64,000 nt of DNA, from the NCBI RefSeq assembly GCF_029227915.1, contig NC_079877.1:30095851-30159850 (forward strand). Reading direction: 5' to 3'. The notes beneath the pieces were generated by a model. It made no database searches, was not told the DNA's origin, and was given only the letters and a program-made list of their open reading frames with translations. Made by a program: the position numbers and the translations under genes. This DNA comes from Hydractinia symbiolongicarpus. Taxonomy: Eukaryota; Cnidaria; Hydrozoa; Anthoathecata; Hydractiniidae. Shown piece by piece: positions 6,351-16,728 of this stretch. The first letter of the stretch is position 1. The number at the start of each line of letters is the position of its first letter.

Positions 6351-8835
6351 ACCGATGCCTAGACCCGTACTAGCACCGAGACCCTCGAGATCCTGTACTA
6401 GCCAACAGGACATGGATTTGTTTGAGCGGCAAGAAATGGCTAAAACTAGACCTCAAATAAAAAGTAAGTTGAATGAATGGAGGGAATGGTTACTAAATCA
6501 TGTACCTAAGGCTATTAAGGATAAAACAACAAAAGCTTTCAAAACCATGAAGGATAAGATCATGGGTTTGTATAAAAAGGGCAGTGGAGAGGAGGAAGAA
6601 GTGAAAGAGGAAAACCCCTATACTCCTATTGAAGAAGCGTTTGTAGGTTCCTACAAAAGGTTCAAGATAAACCCTGACGGTGAGAAGAATGTCAATGTCT
6701 TTCTCGAAAAGGTCGAGCATGTCGTCAAGAGGTTTATGAGTGACGTGCTCGGGCAGAAGAAGTCATTGAAGACTCAGGCGACCTTGTGGGTGAAGTGGGT
6801 AAGGGAGGACACCAGCTCGTCTGATGCCCCGTGCGTACATGTCGATAAAGCATTCAATAGCTATATGGAGATGCTGCACGCCCACGATGACATTTCTGAT
6901 GTTTTCGATCGGATGCGTAACAAGATAATCGAACAGATTGAGAACCCTGCGCTACCCACCAGCGGGTTCACAATCGAAAGGATCCTACATATGCATGTGG
7001 ACTTTCATAAGCTAAAATTAACGAGAGGTAGCTCTTATTTGCCGCTACCTAAGAATTTCAGTGGAAAGCGATCTGTGATTAATCCTAAAAATGAAGATGA
7101 TGATGAATGTTTCAGATGGGTTATTATCGCCGCGCTTAACCAAAATCTGATCAAAAGTAATCCTGAGCGTATCTCAATTCTTAAGAAGCATGATAAGTAT
7201 AATTGGGATGGTCTAACTTTCCCAATGGCGCAAAATAAAATAGATTTGTTTGCGAGAAGGAACCCCGATGTCGCTGTGCATGTTTTGACAAAGGATGAGG
7301 GGGAAGGTATCTACATGTGTCGCAAGTCGACGCATCTGGATCGTAAGGAGACGGTTGTTTTGTTCTTGTTACATGAGGAGGAGAAGAGACATTACATGGC
7401 CGTTAAGAACTTGAGCGGTGTCCTGAGCAAGGCCAACTCAAAGCATGAACATAAGGAGTATTATTGCTTGAATTGTCTCTCTGGTTTTCCAAGCGAACAG
7501 AAAAGGGATGAGCACTTTGAGTATTGCAAGAATAACGATGCTGCTAAGATTCAACTCCCTGAGGAGGATAGCACCTTAACCTTCACTGATGGTAAGTTTC
7601 AGCTCAAAGCTCCATTCATCATGTATGCCGATTTCGAAGCTTTCACAAAAGAGTTGCCCGAAGAAGAGAGAAAATGCGGATCATCCACCGAGAAAGTTGG
7701 TAAACATGTTCCCACTGGATTCTGTTGTTATAGTAAATATGCTCATGGTGAAGTGCCAGACCCTCTGAAGTTTTACCACGGTGAGGACTGTGTTCCGCGC
7801 TTTGTAGATCATGTATTTCTGAGGCGAAAAGGTTATATAACATGTTTCCTCAGAAAGCAATGGATCCACTGACGGAGGAGGAGCGTGACAGTTTCAAGAG
7901 AGCCAGGGTGTGCCACATTTGCATGGAAGAATTTGATGACAAGGATGACATCAAATCACTGCCATTTCACCGGTAAGTTTCGCGGGGCTGCCCATCGAGA
8001 ATGTAATATCCGATACAAAGTGCCTAATTATATTCCGGTTGTCTTTCATAATCTGAGTGGCTACGATGCACATCTATTTATCAAAGAGCTTGCGAAGCAG
8101 CATGGGGAAGAAAATATGAGCGTTATCGCTAAAAATAAAGAGAAATATATCTCTTTCTCGACGGATGTTAAGGTTGGTGAATACATTGACAAAAATAGAG
8201 AGACTAAAGCCAAAAATATAAAATTAAGATTCATCGATTCGGTTCGTTTCATGGCTAGTAGCCTGGATAAATTGGTAAACAATCTCTCTGATGATCAGTG
8301 TAAAAATCTTCGAAAATTCTTCAATGATGATGAGCAATTCAACATAATGAGAAGAAAGGGTGTATACCCATATGAATATGTTGATTCATTCGATAGGTTT
8401 AATGAAACTAAGCTTCCGTCGAAGGATGATTTTTATAGCAAGTTGAACATGAGTGGTATCAGTGATGCTGACTATGCGCATGCCCAAAAGGTATAGAAAG
8501 ACATGAAAGTTGAAAATATGGGTGTTTATCATGATATATATCTCAAGACTGATGTGCTGCTTCTGAGTGATGTGTTTGAGACCTTCAGGGAAACATGCTT
8601 GAGAAACTACGATCTAGACCCGGCTCACTTTTACACTGCTCCGGGATTAGCCTGGAGGGCGTGTTTGAAAAAGACCAAGGTTAGTCTAGATTTATTGTCG
8701 GATATGGAGATCGTCCTGTTCATTGAGAGGGGTATTAGGGGTGGATTGTGTCAGGCTGTCCACCGCTACGCCAAAGCCAACAATAAGTATATGGGGGACA
8801 AGTACAACATATCGGAGAGGAAGGAGAATTTCTGT
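6169..8835 (+). pseudogene. Protein-primed family B DNA polymerase (pPolB) of a Polinton-like element, broken and truncated
   Basis: The polymerase that would copy the element's linear DNA. The inferred original ATG at 6169 opens a SAP-like segment, interrupted by TGA at 6211-6213; the main frame reopens from 6268 through a Pro-rich linker. Domains in order: a C-x2-C zinc knuckle (about 7465-7530), Exo I DxE at 7630-7638 (YADFEAF), a C-x2-C/HCH endonuclease VII-like zinc insert (about 7912-8010), Exo II (HNLSGYDAH, about 8047-8075), and Exo III (YLKTDVLLLSDVF, about 8535-8580). Lesions: the TGA above, a frameshift near 7815, a second near 7950 that restores the first frame, TAG at 8494-8496, and an abrupt end at about 8835. 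The palm motifs (including the DTDS-type active site) are absent, so no active polymerase can be made. Family typical length is well over 1,000 residues. Confidence 0.9.
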
Positions 8836-8970
8836 CGTTGATTTAACGGGTATGATCCATGATTTGACGTAAAATGGTAAAGTGCAAACGGATTTTATGG
8901 ACTCTTCTATCGTTGATGTAACGGGTATGATCCATGATTTTACATAAAATGGTAAAGTGCTAACGGATTT
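8830..8970. repeat. Two copies of a 66-bp direct repeat, 75-bp period
   Basis: The sequence TTCTGTCGTTGATTTAACGG and onward (8830-8895) recurs at 8905-8970 with about five changes; both copies contain CGGGTATGATCCATGATTT and AAAATGGTAAAGTGC. The first copy begins exactly where similarity to the polymerase stops, so it marks the junction of the element fragment with other DNA. Origin not recognised. Confidence 0.8.
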
Positions 8971-8997
8971 GCACCAACATTGGTATTTCCCTATCTC
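8971..8997. other. Junction sequence before the tRNA array
   Basis: Short unique stretch between the 75-bp repeats and the first recognisable array sequence. No feature seen. Confidence 0.4.
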
Positions 8998-9168
8998 TGA
9001 GTGATTGTCCCAATGAAACGTTCTTACAGTCATGTTCAACATATTTCTTGATAATTGCATAAGTTTTAACATTTAACCCACAAGAGTAAAATTTTCGGCG
9101 TTTCATTATTGTACTCACGCAATGTGAACTTGTCAAAGTTTACTTGTCAACGGACAGACTTAGGACTT

Positions 9169-9250
9169 CGAATCTTAGGTTAATTGGTTAGAGCAAAAAC
9201 CTTCCTGCTAATGTCAGCATAAGCCATTTTTGGTTTACTTGAACTTTTTT
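9169..9250 (+). other. A-box-like tRNA relic with T6 tract, present in each spacer 2 (first copy)
   Basis: TAGGTTAATTGG (9176-9187) followed by TTAGAGC closely fits the Pol III A box and D-arm pattern. A T6 tract at 9245-9250 lies about 70 bp further on, where a tRNA-sized transcript would end. There is no convincing B box (GGTTTACTTGAA is a weak match) and the stems do not pair well, so it reads as a decayed tRNA gene or tRNA-derived sequence. The same block is strongly conserved in every unit about 104 bp before slot A. Confidence 0.3.
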
Positions 9251-9260
9251 GGGACGGGGA

Positions 9261-9275
9261 TTTTATATCTTAAAA
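9261..9275 (+). promoter_or_regulatory. TATA-like upstream element of slot A (first copy)
   Basis: TTTTATATCTTAAAA lies 5-19 bp before the slot-A gene and is kept in nearly all units. Slot B has a different A/T-rich leader (TTATGTATTTGAAAAACCG). Such TATA-like leaders help position Pol III initiation in many eukaryotes; the role is inferred. Confidence 0.4.
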
Positions 9276-9279
9276 AGTA

Positions 9280-9361
9280 GGCAGCATGGCCGAGCGGTCT
9301 AAGGCGCTGGTTTTAGGCACCAGTCACTTCAGTGACGCGAGTTCGAATCTCGCTCCTGTCA
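9280..9361 (+). tRNA. tRNA-Leu-TAG: tRNA-Leu (TAG), U1 slot A
   Basis: First tRNA of the array. The loop TTTAGGC places TAG at nt 35-37, decoding CUA. nt 6 is C instead of G, giving a C-C mismatch in the acceptor stem, and the variable arm reads TTCA-GTGAC; an edge copy that may be weak. Confidence 0.85.
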
Positions 9362-9745
9362 ACTAATCATACATGTCTGAAAAGTACGTCGGACAAACGT
9401 TTTTATTTCCGCTTAACTATTTTGCCTAGAAAAATGTGCGAACGTTTAAAAAGGATGTGTCACAAGTTTCGCTTGCATGCAGGACAGGATCGCTAAAACT
9501 GCTTGACTGTGCAGGTAATTCCGCCCACAATCAGGCAAAACTCTCTAAATTGATGAAAAGTCACGGGACGAATACACTTGCAATGGAATGTGCAGAGCTG
9601 GTTGGGTATCAACGTATTATTTTGCGTCACTTACTTATTTGAATTTTTCATACATTTCGGTCATTTTTACATGTCATCAACTGCTCAAATACGCGTAAAT
9701 ACTATTTTCTCTGCACGCTCGTCCACATTATGTAATTGAAAAACC
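9362..9745. other. Spacer 1 (slot A to slot B), first copy
   Basis: About 385 bp of A+T-rich non-coding sequence. It holds the T5 tract after slot A, a conserved block around GCTTGCATGCAGGAC and another around CCGCCCACAATCAGGC, and the slot-B leader. Short open frames here (for example around 9436) repeat in many units but shift or break between copies. No gene supported. Confidence 0.6.
9400..9404 (+). terminator. Pol III T5 terminator candidate after slot A (first copy)
   Basis: TTTTT begins 39 bp past the discriminator base; no closer T4 run exists after slot A. In many right-hand units this is TTTT (AAGTTTTGATT). The transcript would carry a long 3' trailer. Confidence 0.5.
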
Positions 9746-9827
9746 GGCAGGATGGCCGAGCGGTCTAAGGCGCTGGTTTAAGGCACCAGTCACTTCGGTG
9801 GCGCGAGTTCGAATCTCGCTCCTGTCA
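9746..9827 (+). tRNA. tRNA-Leu-AAG: tRNA-Leu (AAG), U1 slot B
   Basis: Perfect consensus gene. The loop TTAAGGC places AAG at nt 35-37; A34 would be edited to inosine to read CUU, CUC and CUA. No T4 run directly downstream. Confidence 0.95.
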
Positions 9828-10292
9828 TCTTATATCGCATGACCGGAAATGTCCTCGGACAGAGAATATTGATTACGCTTAAAAACTTCGTCCCCCGAAA
9901 GACGAAAATTTTAGAAAAAGTATAATTAACAAGTCTTTGTCGCATTGGCGAAAAATATCACTTGTACCACTTGAATTTGCGGAAAATTTCGTTTATTTTC
10001 CGAAACAGAGATCTAAAGCGCTTAAACGACAGAAGATTTTGATTTACAGCTTGTTAAGAGCGATTGTCCGAATGAAACGTTCTTACAGTCATGTTCAACA
10101 TATTTCTTGATAGTTGCATAATTTTTAACATTTAACCCACAAGAGTATAATTTTACTTGTCAACGGACAGACTTAGGACTTCGGATCTTAGGTTAATTGG
10201 TTAAAGCAAAAACCTTCCTGCTAATGTCAGAATAACCCATTTTTGGTTTTCTTGAACTTTTTTGGGACGGGGATTTTATATCTTAAAAAGAA
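9828..10292. other. Spacer 2 (slot B to slot A), first full copy, with 46-bp deletion
   Basis: About 510 bp in most units, 465 bp here because a block present elsewhere (TTCGGCGTTTCATTATTGTA and onward) is missing near 10155. It contains conserved GTTTAAACGACAGGAGATTT-type sequence, the A-box-like relic and the slot-A leader. No protein gene supported. Confidence 0.6.
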
Positions 10293-10374
10293 GGCAGGAT
10301 GGCCGAGCGGTATAAGGCGCTGGTTTTAGGCACCAGTCACTTCGGTGTCGCGAGTTCGAATCTCGCTCCTGTCA
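10293..10374 (+). tRNA. tRNA-Leu-TAG: tRNA-Leu (TAG), U2 slot A
   Basis: Changes: nt 20 C to A in the D loop, nt 56 G to T beside the variable arm. Stems intact. Confidence 0.92.
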
Positions 10375-10759
10375 ACTAATCATACATGTCTGAAAAGTAC
10401 GTCGGACAAACGTTTTTATTTCCGTTTAACTATTTTGCCTAGAAAAATCCGCGAACGTTTAAAAAGGATGTATCACAAGTTTCGCTTGCATGCAGGACGG
10501 GATCGCTAAAACTGCTTGACTGTGCAGGTATTTCCGCCCACAATCAGGCAAAACTCTCTAAAATGATAAAAAGTCACGGGACGAATACACTTGCAATGGA
10601 ATGTGCAGAGCTGGTTGGGTATCAACGTATTATTTTGCGTCACTTACTTATTTGAGATTTTCATACATTTCTGTCATTTTTGCATGTCATCTAGTGCTTA
10701 AATACGCGTAAATACTATTTTCTCTTCACGCTCGACGACATTATCTATTTGAAAAACCG

Positions 10760-10841
10760 GGCAGGATGGCCGAGCGGTCTAAGGCGCTGGTTTAAGGCAC
10801 CAGTCACTTCGGTGGCGCGAGTTCGAATCTCGCTCCTGTCA
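10760..10841 (+). tRNA. tRNA-Leu-AAG: tRNA-Leu (AAG), U2 slot B
   Basis: Consensus gene; TTTT follows 2 bp after the gene end. Confidence 0.95.
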
Positions 10842-10843
10842 TC

Positions 10844-10847
10844 TTTT
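10844..10847 (+). terminator. Pol III T4 terminator after slot B (U2)
   Basis: In this unit the trailer is TCTTTTATC; in U1 and many others it is TCTTATATC, lacking the T4. Fifteen slot-B genes have the T4 form. Confidence 0.6.
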
Positions 10848-11351
10848 ATCGCATGACCGGAAATGTCTTCGGACAGAGAATATTAATTACGCTTAAAAAC
10901 TTCGTCCCCAGAAAGACGCAAATTTAAAAAAAGTATAATCAACAAGACTTTGTCGCATTGGGGAAAAGTGTCACTTGTACCACTTGATTTTGCGGAAAAT
11001 TTCGTTTATTTTTCGAAACAGAGATCTAAAGCGTTTAAACGACAGGAGATTTGGATTTACAGCTTGTTAAGAGTGCTAGTCCGAATGAAACGTTCTTACA
11101 GTCATGTTCAACATTTTTCTTGATAATTGCATAATTTTTAACATTTTACTCACAAGAGTATAATTTTCGGCGTTTCATTATGGTACCCACGGAATGTGAA
11201 CTTGTCAAAGTTTACTTGTCAAGGGACAGACTTAAGACTTCGGATCTTAGGTTAATTGGTTAGAGCAAAAACCTTCCTGCTAATGTCAGCATAAGCCATT
11301 TTTGGTTTACTTGAACTTTTTTTGGACGGGGACTTTATATCTTAAAAAGTA

Positions 11352-11433
11352 GGCAGGATGGCCGAGCGGTCTAAGGCGCTGGTTTTAGGCACCAGTCACT
11401 TTGGTGGCGCGAGTTCGAATCTCGCTCCTGTCA
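11352..11433 (+). tRNA. tRNA-Leu-TAG: tRNA-Leu (TAG), U3 slot A
   Basis: Only change: nt 51 C to T in the variable-arm loop. Confidence 0.94.
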
Positions 11434-11818
11434 ACTAATCATACATGTCTGAAAAGTACGTCGGACAAACATTTTTATTTCCGGTTAACTATTTTGCCTA
11501 GAAAAATCCGCGAACGTTTAAAAAGGATGTATCACAAGTTTCGCTTGCATGCAGGACGGGATCGCTAAAACTGCTTGACTGTGCAGATATTTCCGCCCAC
11601 AATCAGGCAAAACTCTCTAAATAGATAAAAAGTCATGGAACGAATACACTTGCAATGGAATGTGCAGAGCTGGTTGGGTATCAACGTATTATTTTGCGTC
11701 ACTTACTTATTTGAATTTTTCATACATTTCTGTCATTTTTGCATGTCATCTAGTGCTTAAATACGCGTAAATACTATTTTCTCTGCACTCTCGTCGACAT
11801 TATGTATTTGAAAAACCG

Positions 11819-11900
11819 GGCAGGATGGCCGAGCGGTCTAAGGCGCTGGTTTAAGGCACCAGTCACTTCGGTGGCGCGAGTTCGAATCTCGCTCCTGTCA
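11819..11900 (+). tRNA. tRNA-Leu-AAG: tRNA-Leu (AAG), U3 slot B
   Basis: Consensus gene; trailer without T4. Confidence 0.95.
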
Positions 11901-12410
11901 TCTTATATCGCATGACCGGAAATGTCCTCGGACAGAGAATATTGTTTACGCTTAAAAACTTCGTCCCCAGAAAGACGCAAATTTAAAAAAAGTATAATCA
12001 ACAAGTCTTTGTCGCATTGGGGAAAAGTGTCACTTGTACCACTTGATTTTGCGGAAAAATTTTTTTTTTTTTCGAAACAGAGATCTAAAGCGTTTAAACG
12101 ACAGGAGATTTGGATTTACAGCTTGTTAAGAGCGATAGTCCGAATGAAACGGTCTTACAGTCATGTTCAACATTTTTCTTGATAATTGCATAATTTTTAC
12201 CATTTTACTCACAAGAGTATAATTTTCAGCGTTTCATTATTGTACCCACGCAATGTGAACTTGTCAAAGCTTACTTGTCAAGGGACAGACTTAGGACTTC
12301 GGATCTTAGGTTAATTGGTTAGAGCAAAAACCTTCCTGCTAATGTCAGAATAAGCCATTTTTGGTTTAATTGAACTTTTTTGGGACGGGGATTTTATATC
12401 TTAAAAATAA

Positions 12411-12492
12411 GGCAGGATGGCCGAGCGGTCTAAGGTGCTGGTTTTAGGCAGCAGTCACTTTGGTGGCGCGAGTTCGAATCTCGCTCCTGTCA
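12411..12492 (+). tRNA. tRNA-Leu-TAG: tRNA-Leu (TAG), U4 slot A, stem mismatch
   Basis: nt 41 C to G makes a G-G mismatch in the anticodon stem; also nt 26 C to T and nt 51 C to T. Possibly impaired. Confidence 0.8.
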
Positions 12493-12877
12493 ACTAATCA
12501 TACATGTCTGAAAAGTACGTCGGACAAACATTTTTATTTTCGCTTAACTATTTTGCCTAGAAAAATCCGCGAACGTTTAAAAAGGATGTATCACAAGTTT
12601 TGCTTGCATGCAGGACGGGATCGCTAAAACTGCTTGACTGTGCAGGTATTTCCGCCCACAATCAGGCAAAACTCTCTAAATAGATAAAAAGTCACGGGAC
12701 GAATACACTTGCAATGGATTGTGCAGAGCTGGGTGGGTATCAACGTATTATTTTGCGTCACTTACTTATTTGAATTTTTCATACATTTCTGTCATTTTTG
12801 CATGTCATCTAGTGCTTAAATACGCGTAAATACTATTCTCTCTGCACGCTCGTCGACATTATGTATTTGAAAAACCG

Positions 12878-12959
12878 GGCAGGATGGCCGAGCGGTCTAA
12901 GGCGCTGGTTTAAGGCACCAGTCACTTCGGTGGCGCGAGTTCGAATCTCGCTCCTGTCA
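12878..12959 (+). tRNA. tRNA-Leu-AAG: tRNA-Leu (AAG), U4 slot B
   Basis: Consensus gene followed by TTTT. Confidence 0.95.
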
Positions 12960-13469
12960 TCTTTTATCGCATGACCGGAAATGTCCTCGGACAGAGAATA
13001 TTGATTACGCTTAAAAACTTCGTCCCCAGAAAGACGCAAATTTAAAAAAAGTATAATCAACAAGTCTTTGTCGCATTGGGGAAAAGTGTCACTTGTACCA
13101 CTTGATTTTGCGGAAAATTTCGTTTATTTTTCAAAACAGAGATCTAAAGCGTTTAAACGACAGGAGATTTGGATTTACAGCTTGTTAAGAGCGATAGTCC
13201 GAATAAAACGTTCTTACAGTCATGTTCAACATTTTTCTTGATAATTGCTTAATTTTTAACATTTAACCCACAAGAGTATAATTTTCGGTGTTTCATTATT
13301 GTACCCACGCAATGTGAACTTGTCAAAGCTTACTTGTCAAGGGACAGACTTAGGACTTCGGATCTTAGGTTAATTGGTTAGAGCAAAAACCTACCTGCTA
13401 ATGTCAGAATAAGCCATTTTTGGTTTAATTGAACTTTTTTGGGACGGGGACTTTATATCTTAAAAAGTA

Positions 13470-13551
13470 GGCAGGATGGCCGAGCGGTCTAAGGCGCTGG
13501 TTTTAGGCACCAGTCACTTTGGTGGCGCGAGTTCGAATCTCGCTCCTGTCA
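13470..13551 (+). tRNA. tRNA-Leu-TAG: tRNA-Leu (TAG), U5 slot A
   Basis: Only nt 51 C to T; same as U3, its higher-order partner. Confidence 0.94.
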
Positions 13552-13936
13552 ACTAATCATACATGTCTGAAAAGTACGTCGGACAAACATTTTTATTTCC
13601 GGTTAACTATTTTGCCTAGAAAAATCCGCGAACGTTTAAAAAGGATGTATCACAAGTTTCGCTTGCATGCAGGACGGGATCGCTAAAACTGCTTGACTGT
13701 GCAGATATTTCCGCCCACAATCAGGCAAAACTCTCTAAATAGATAAAAAGTCACGGGACGAATACACTTGCAATGGAATGTGCAGAGCTGGTTGGGTATC
13801 AACGTATTATTTTGCGTCACTTACTTATTTGAATTTTTCATACATTTCTGTCATTTTTGCATGTCATCTAGTGCTTAAATACGCGTAAATACAATTTTCT
13901 CTGCACTCTCGTCGACATTATGTATTTGAAAAACCG

Positions 13937-14018
13937 GGCAGGATGGCCGAGCGGTCTAAGGCGCTGGTGTAAGGCACCAGTCACTTCGATGGCGCGAGTT
14001 CGAATCTTGCTCCTGTCA
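13937..14018 (+). tRNA. tRNA-Leu-AAG: tRNA-Leu (AAG), U5 slot B
   Basis: nt 33 T to G (first loop base), nt 53 G to A in the variable stem, nt 72 C to T giving a G-U pair in the T stem. Confidence 0.85.
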
Positions 14019-14528
14019 TCTTATATCGCATGACCGGAAATGTCCTCGGACAGAGAATATTGTTTACGCTTAAAAACTTCGTCCCCAGAAAGACGCAAAT
14101 TTAAAAAAAGTATAATCAACAAGTCTTTGTCGCATTGGGGAAAAGTGTCACTTGTACCACTTGATTTTGCGGAAAATTTTTTTTTTTTTTCGAAACAGAG
14201 ATCTAAAGCGTTTAAACGACAGGAGATTTGGATTTACAGCTTGTTAAGAGCGATAGTCCGAATGAAACGGTCTTACAGTCATGTTCAACATTTTTCTTGA
14301 TAATTGCATAATTTTTACCATTTTACTCACAAGAGTATAATTTTCAGCGTTTCATTATTGTACCCACGCAATGTGAACTTGTCAAAGCTTACTTGTCAAG
14401 GGAAAGACTTAGGACTTCGGATCTTAGGTTAATTGGTTAGAGCAAAAACCTTCCTGCTAATGTCAGAATAAGCCATTTTTGGTTTAATTGAACTTTTTTG
14501 GGACGGGGATTTTATATCTTAAAAATAA

Positions 14529-14610
14529 GGCAGGATGGCCGAGCGGTCTAAGGCGCTGGTTTTAGGCAGCAGTCACTTTGGTGGCGCGAGTTCGAATCTC
14601 GCTCCTGTCA
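14529..14610 (+). tRNA. tRNA-Leu-TAG: tRNA-Leu (TAG), U6 slot A, stem mismatch
   Basis: nt 41 C to G (G-G mismatch in the anticodon stem), nt 51 C to T. Confidence 0.82.
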
Positions 14611-14995
14611 ACTAATCATACATGTCTGAAAAGTACGTCGGACAAACATTTTTATTTTCGCTTAACTATTTTGCTTAGAAAAATCCGCGAACGTTTAAAA
14701 AGGATGTATCACAAGTTTTGCTTGCATGCAGGACGGGATCGCTAAAACTGCTTGACTGTGCAGGTATTTCCGCCCACAATCAGGCAAAACTCTCTAAATA
14801 GATAAAAAGTCACGGGACGAATACACTTGCAATGGATTGTGCAGAGCTGGGTGGGTATCAACGTATTATTTTGCGTCACTTACTTATTTGAATTTTTCAT
14901 ACATTTCTGTCATTTTTGCATGTCATCTAGTGCTTAAATACGCGTAAATACTATTCTCTCTGCACGCTCGTCGACATTATGTATTTGAAAAACCG

Positions 14996-15077
14996 GGCAG
15001 GATGGCCGAGCGGTCTAAGGCGCTGGTTTAAGGCACCAGTCACTTCGGTGGCGCGAGTTCGAATCTCGCTCCTGTCA
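14996..15077 (+). tRNA. tRNA-Leu-AAG: tRNA-Leu (AAG), U6 slot B
   Basis: Consensus gene followed by TTTT. Confidence 0.95.
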
Positions 15078-15587
15078 TCTTTTATCGCATGACCGGAAAT
15101 GTCCTCGGACAGAGAATATTGATTACGCTTAAAAACTTCGTCCCCAGAAAGACGCAAATTTAAAAAAAGTATAATCAACAAGTCTTTGTCGCATTGGGGA
15201 AAAGTGTCACTTGTACCACTTGATTTTGCGGAAAATTTCGTTTATTTTTCAAAACAGAGATCTAAAGCGTTTAAACGACAGGAGATTTGGATTTACAGCT
15301 TGTTAAGAGCGATAGTCCGAATAAAACGTTCTTACAGTCATGTTCAACATTTTTCTTGATAATTGCTTAATTTTTAACATTTAACCCACAAGAGTATAAT
15401 TTTCGGTGTTTCATTATTGTACCCACGCAATGTGAACTTGTCAAAGCTTACTTGTCAAGGGACAGACTTAGGACTTCGGATCTTAGGTTAATTGGTTAGA
15501 GCAAAAACCTACCTGCTAATGTCAGAATAAGCCATTTTTGGTTTAATTGAACTTTTTTGGGACGGGGATTTTATATCTTAAAAAGAA

Positions 15588-15669
15588 GGCAGGATGGCCG
15601 AGCGATCTAAGGCGCTGGTTTTAGGCAGCAGTCACTTTGGTGGCGCGAGTTCGAATCTCGCTCCTGTCA
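15588..15669 (+). tRNA. tRNA-Leu-TAG: tRNA-Leu (TAG), U7 slot A, stem mismatch
   Basis: nt 18 G to A alters the conserved GG of the D loop; nt 41 C to G and nt 51 C to T as in U4/U6. Confidence 0.78.
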
Positions 15670-16054
15670 ACTAATCATACATGTCTGAAAAGTACGTCGG
15701 ACAAACATTTTTATTTTCGCTTAACTATTTTGCCTAGAAAAATCCGCGAACGTTTAAAAAGGATGTATCACAAGTTTTGCTTGCATGCAGGACGGGATCG
15801 CTAAAACTGCTTGACTGTGCAGGTATTTCCGCCCACAATCAGGCAAAACTCTCTAAATAGATAAAAAGTCACGGGACGAATACACTTGCAATGGATTGTG
15901 CAGAGCTGAGTGGGTATCAACGTATTATTTTGCGTCACTTACTTATTTGAATTTTTCATACATTTCTGTCATTTTTGCATGTCATCTAGTGCTTAAATAC
16001 GCGTAAATACTATTCTCTCTGCACGCTCGTCGACATTATGTATTTGAAAAACCG

Positions 16055-16136
16055 GGCAGGATGGCCGAGCGGTCTAAGGCGCTGGTTTAAGGCACCAGTC
16101 ACTTCGGTGGCGCGAGTTCGAATCTCGCTCCTGTCA
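16055..16136 (+). tRNA. tRNA-Leu-AAG: tRNA-Leu (AAG), U7 slot B
   Basis: Consensus gene followed by TTTT. Confidence 0.95.
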
Positions 16137-16646
16137 TCTTTTATCGCATGACCGGAAATGTCCTCGGACAGAGAATATTGATTACGCTTAAAAACTTCGT
16201 CCCCAGAAAGACGCAAATTTAAAAAAAGTATAATCAACAAGTCTTTGTCGCATTGGGGAAAAGTGTCACTTGTACCACTTGATTTTGCGGAAAATTTCGT
16301 TTATTTTTCAAAACAGAGATCTAAAGCGTTTAAACGACAGGAGATTTGGATTTACAGCTTGTTAAGAGCGATAGTCCGAATAAAACGTTCTTACAGTCAT
16401 GTTCAACATTTTTCTTGATAATTGCTTAATTTTTAACATTTAACCCACAAGAGTATAATTTTCGGTGTTTCATTATTGTACCCACGCAATGTGAACTTGT
16501 CAAAGCTTACTTGTCAAGGGACAGACTTAGGACTTCGGATCTTAGGTTAATTGGTTAGAGCAAAAACCTACCTGCTAATGTCAGAATAAGCCATTTTTGG
16601 TTTAATTGAACTTTTTTGGGACGGGGATTTTATATCTTAAAAAGAA

Positions 16647-16728
16647 GGCAGGATGGCCGAGCGGTATAAGGCACTGGTTTTAGGCACCAGTCACTTCGGT
16701 GTCGCGAGTTCGAATCTCGCTCCTGTCA
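16647..16728 (+). tRNA. tRNA-Leu-TAG: tRNA-Leu (TAG), U8 slot A
   Basis: nt 20 C to A, nt 27 G to A, nt 56 G to T; stems retained. Confidence 0.9.

Larger units (their letters stand above)
11352..13469. repeat. Higher-order dimer, copy 1 (U3-U4, 2,118 bp)
   Basis: U3-U4 repeats as U5-U6 (13470-15587): alternating markers CCGGTTAAC after slot A (U3, U5) and GGCAGCAG in the slot-A stem (U4, U6) recur at an offset of 2,118 bp. Confidence 0.85.
13470..15587. repeat. Higher-order dimer, copy 2 (U5-U6, 2,118 bp)
   Basis: Near-identical partner of 11352-13469; includes matching poly-T expansions in spacer 2 (near 12056 and 14174). Confidence 0.85.

Noticed and set aside
7885-7945. A separate gene starting at 7885
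   Set aside because: Its first codons are an out-of-frame reading of the polymerase; real similarity begins only after the second frameshift near 7950.
1-8835. Complete Polinton/adintovirus
   Set aside because: No capsid, packaging ATPase, protease or terminal inverted repeats seen; only a subset of genes remains.
8692-9072. Minus-strand open frame of 126 codons over the polymerase end and the 75-bp repeats
   Set aside because: It repeats itself because it spans the direct repeat and is antisense to the polymerase remnant.
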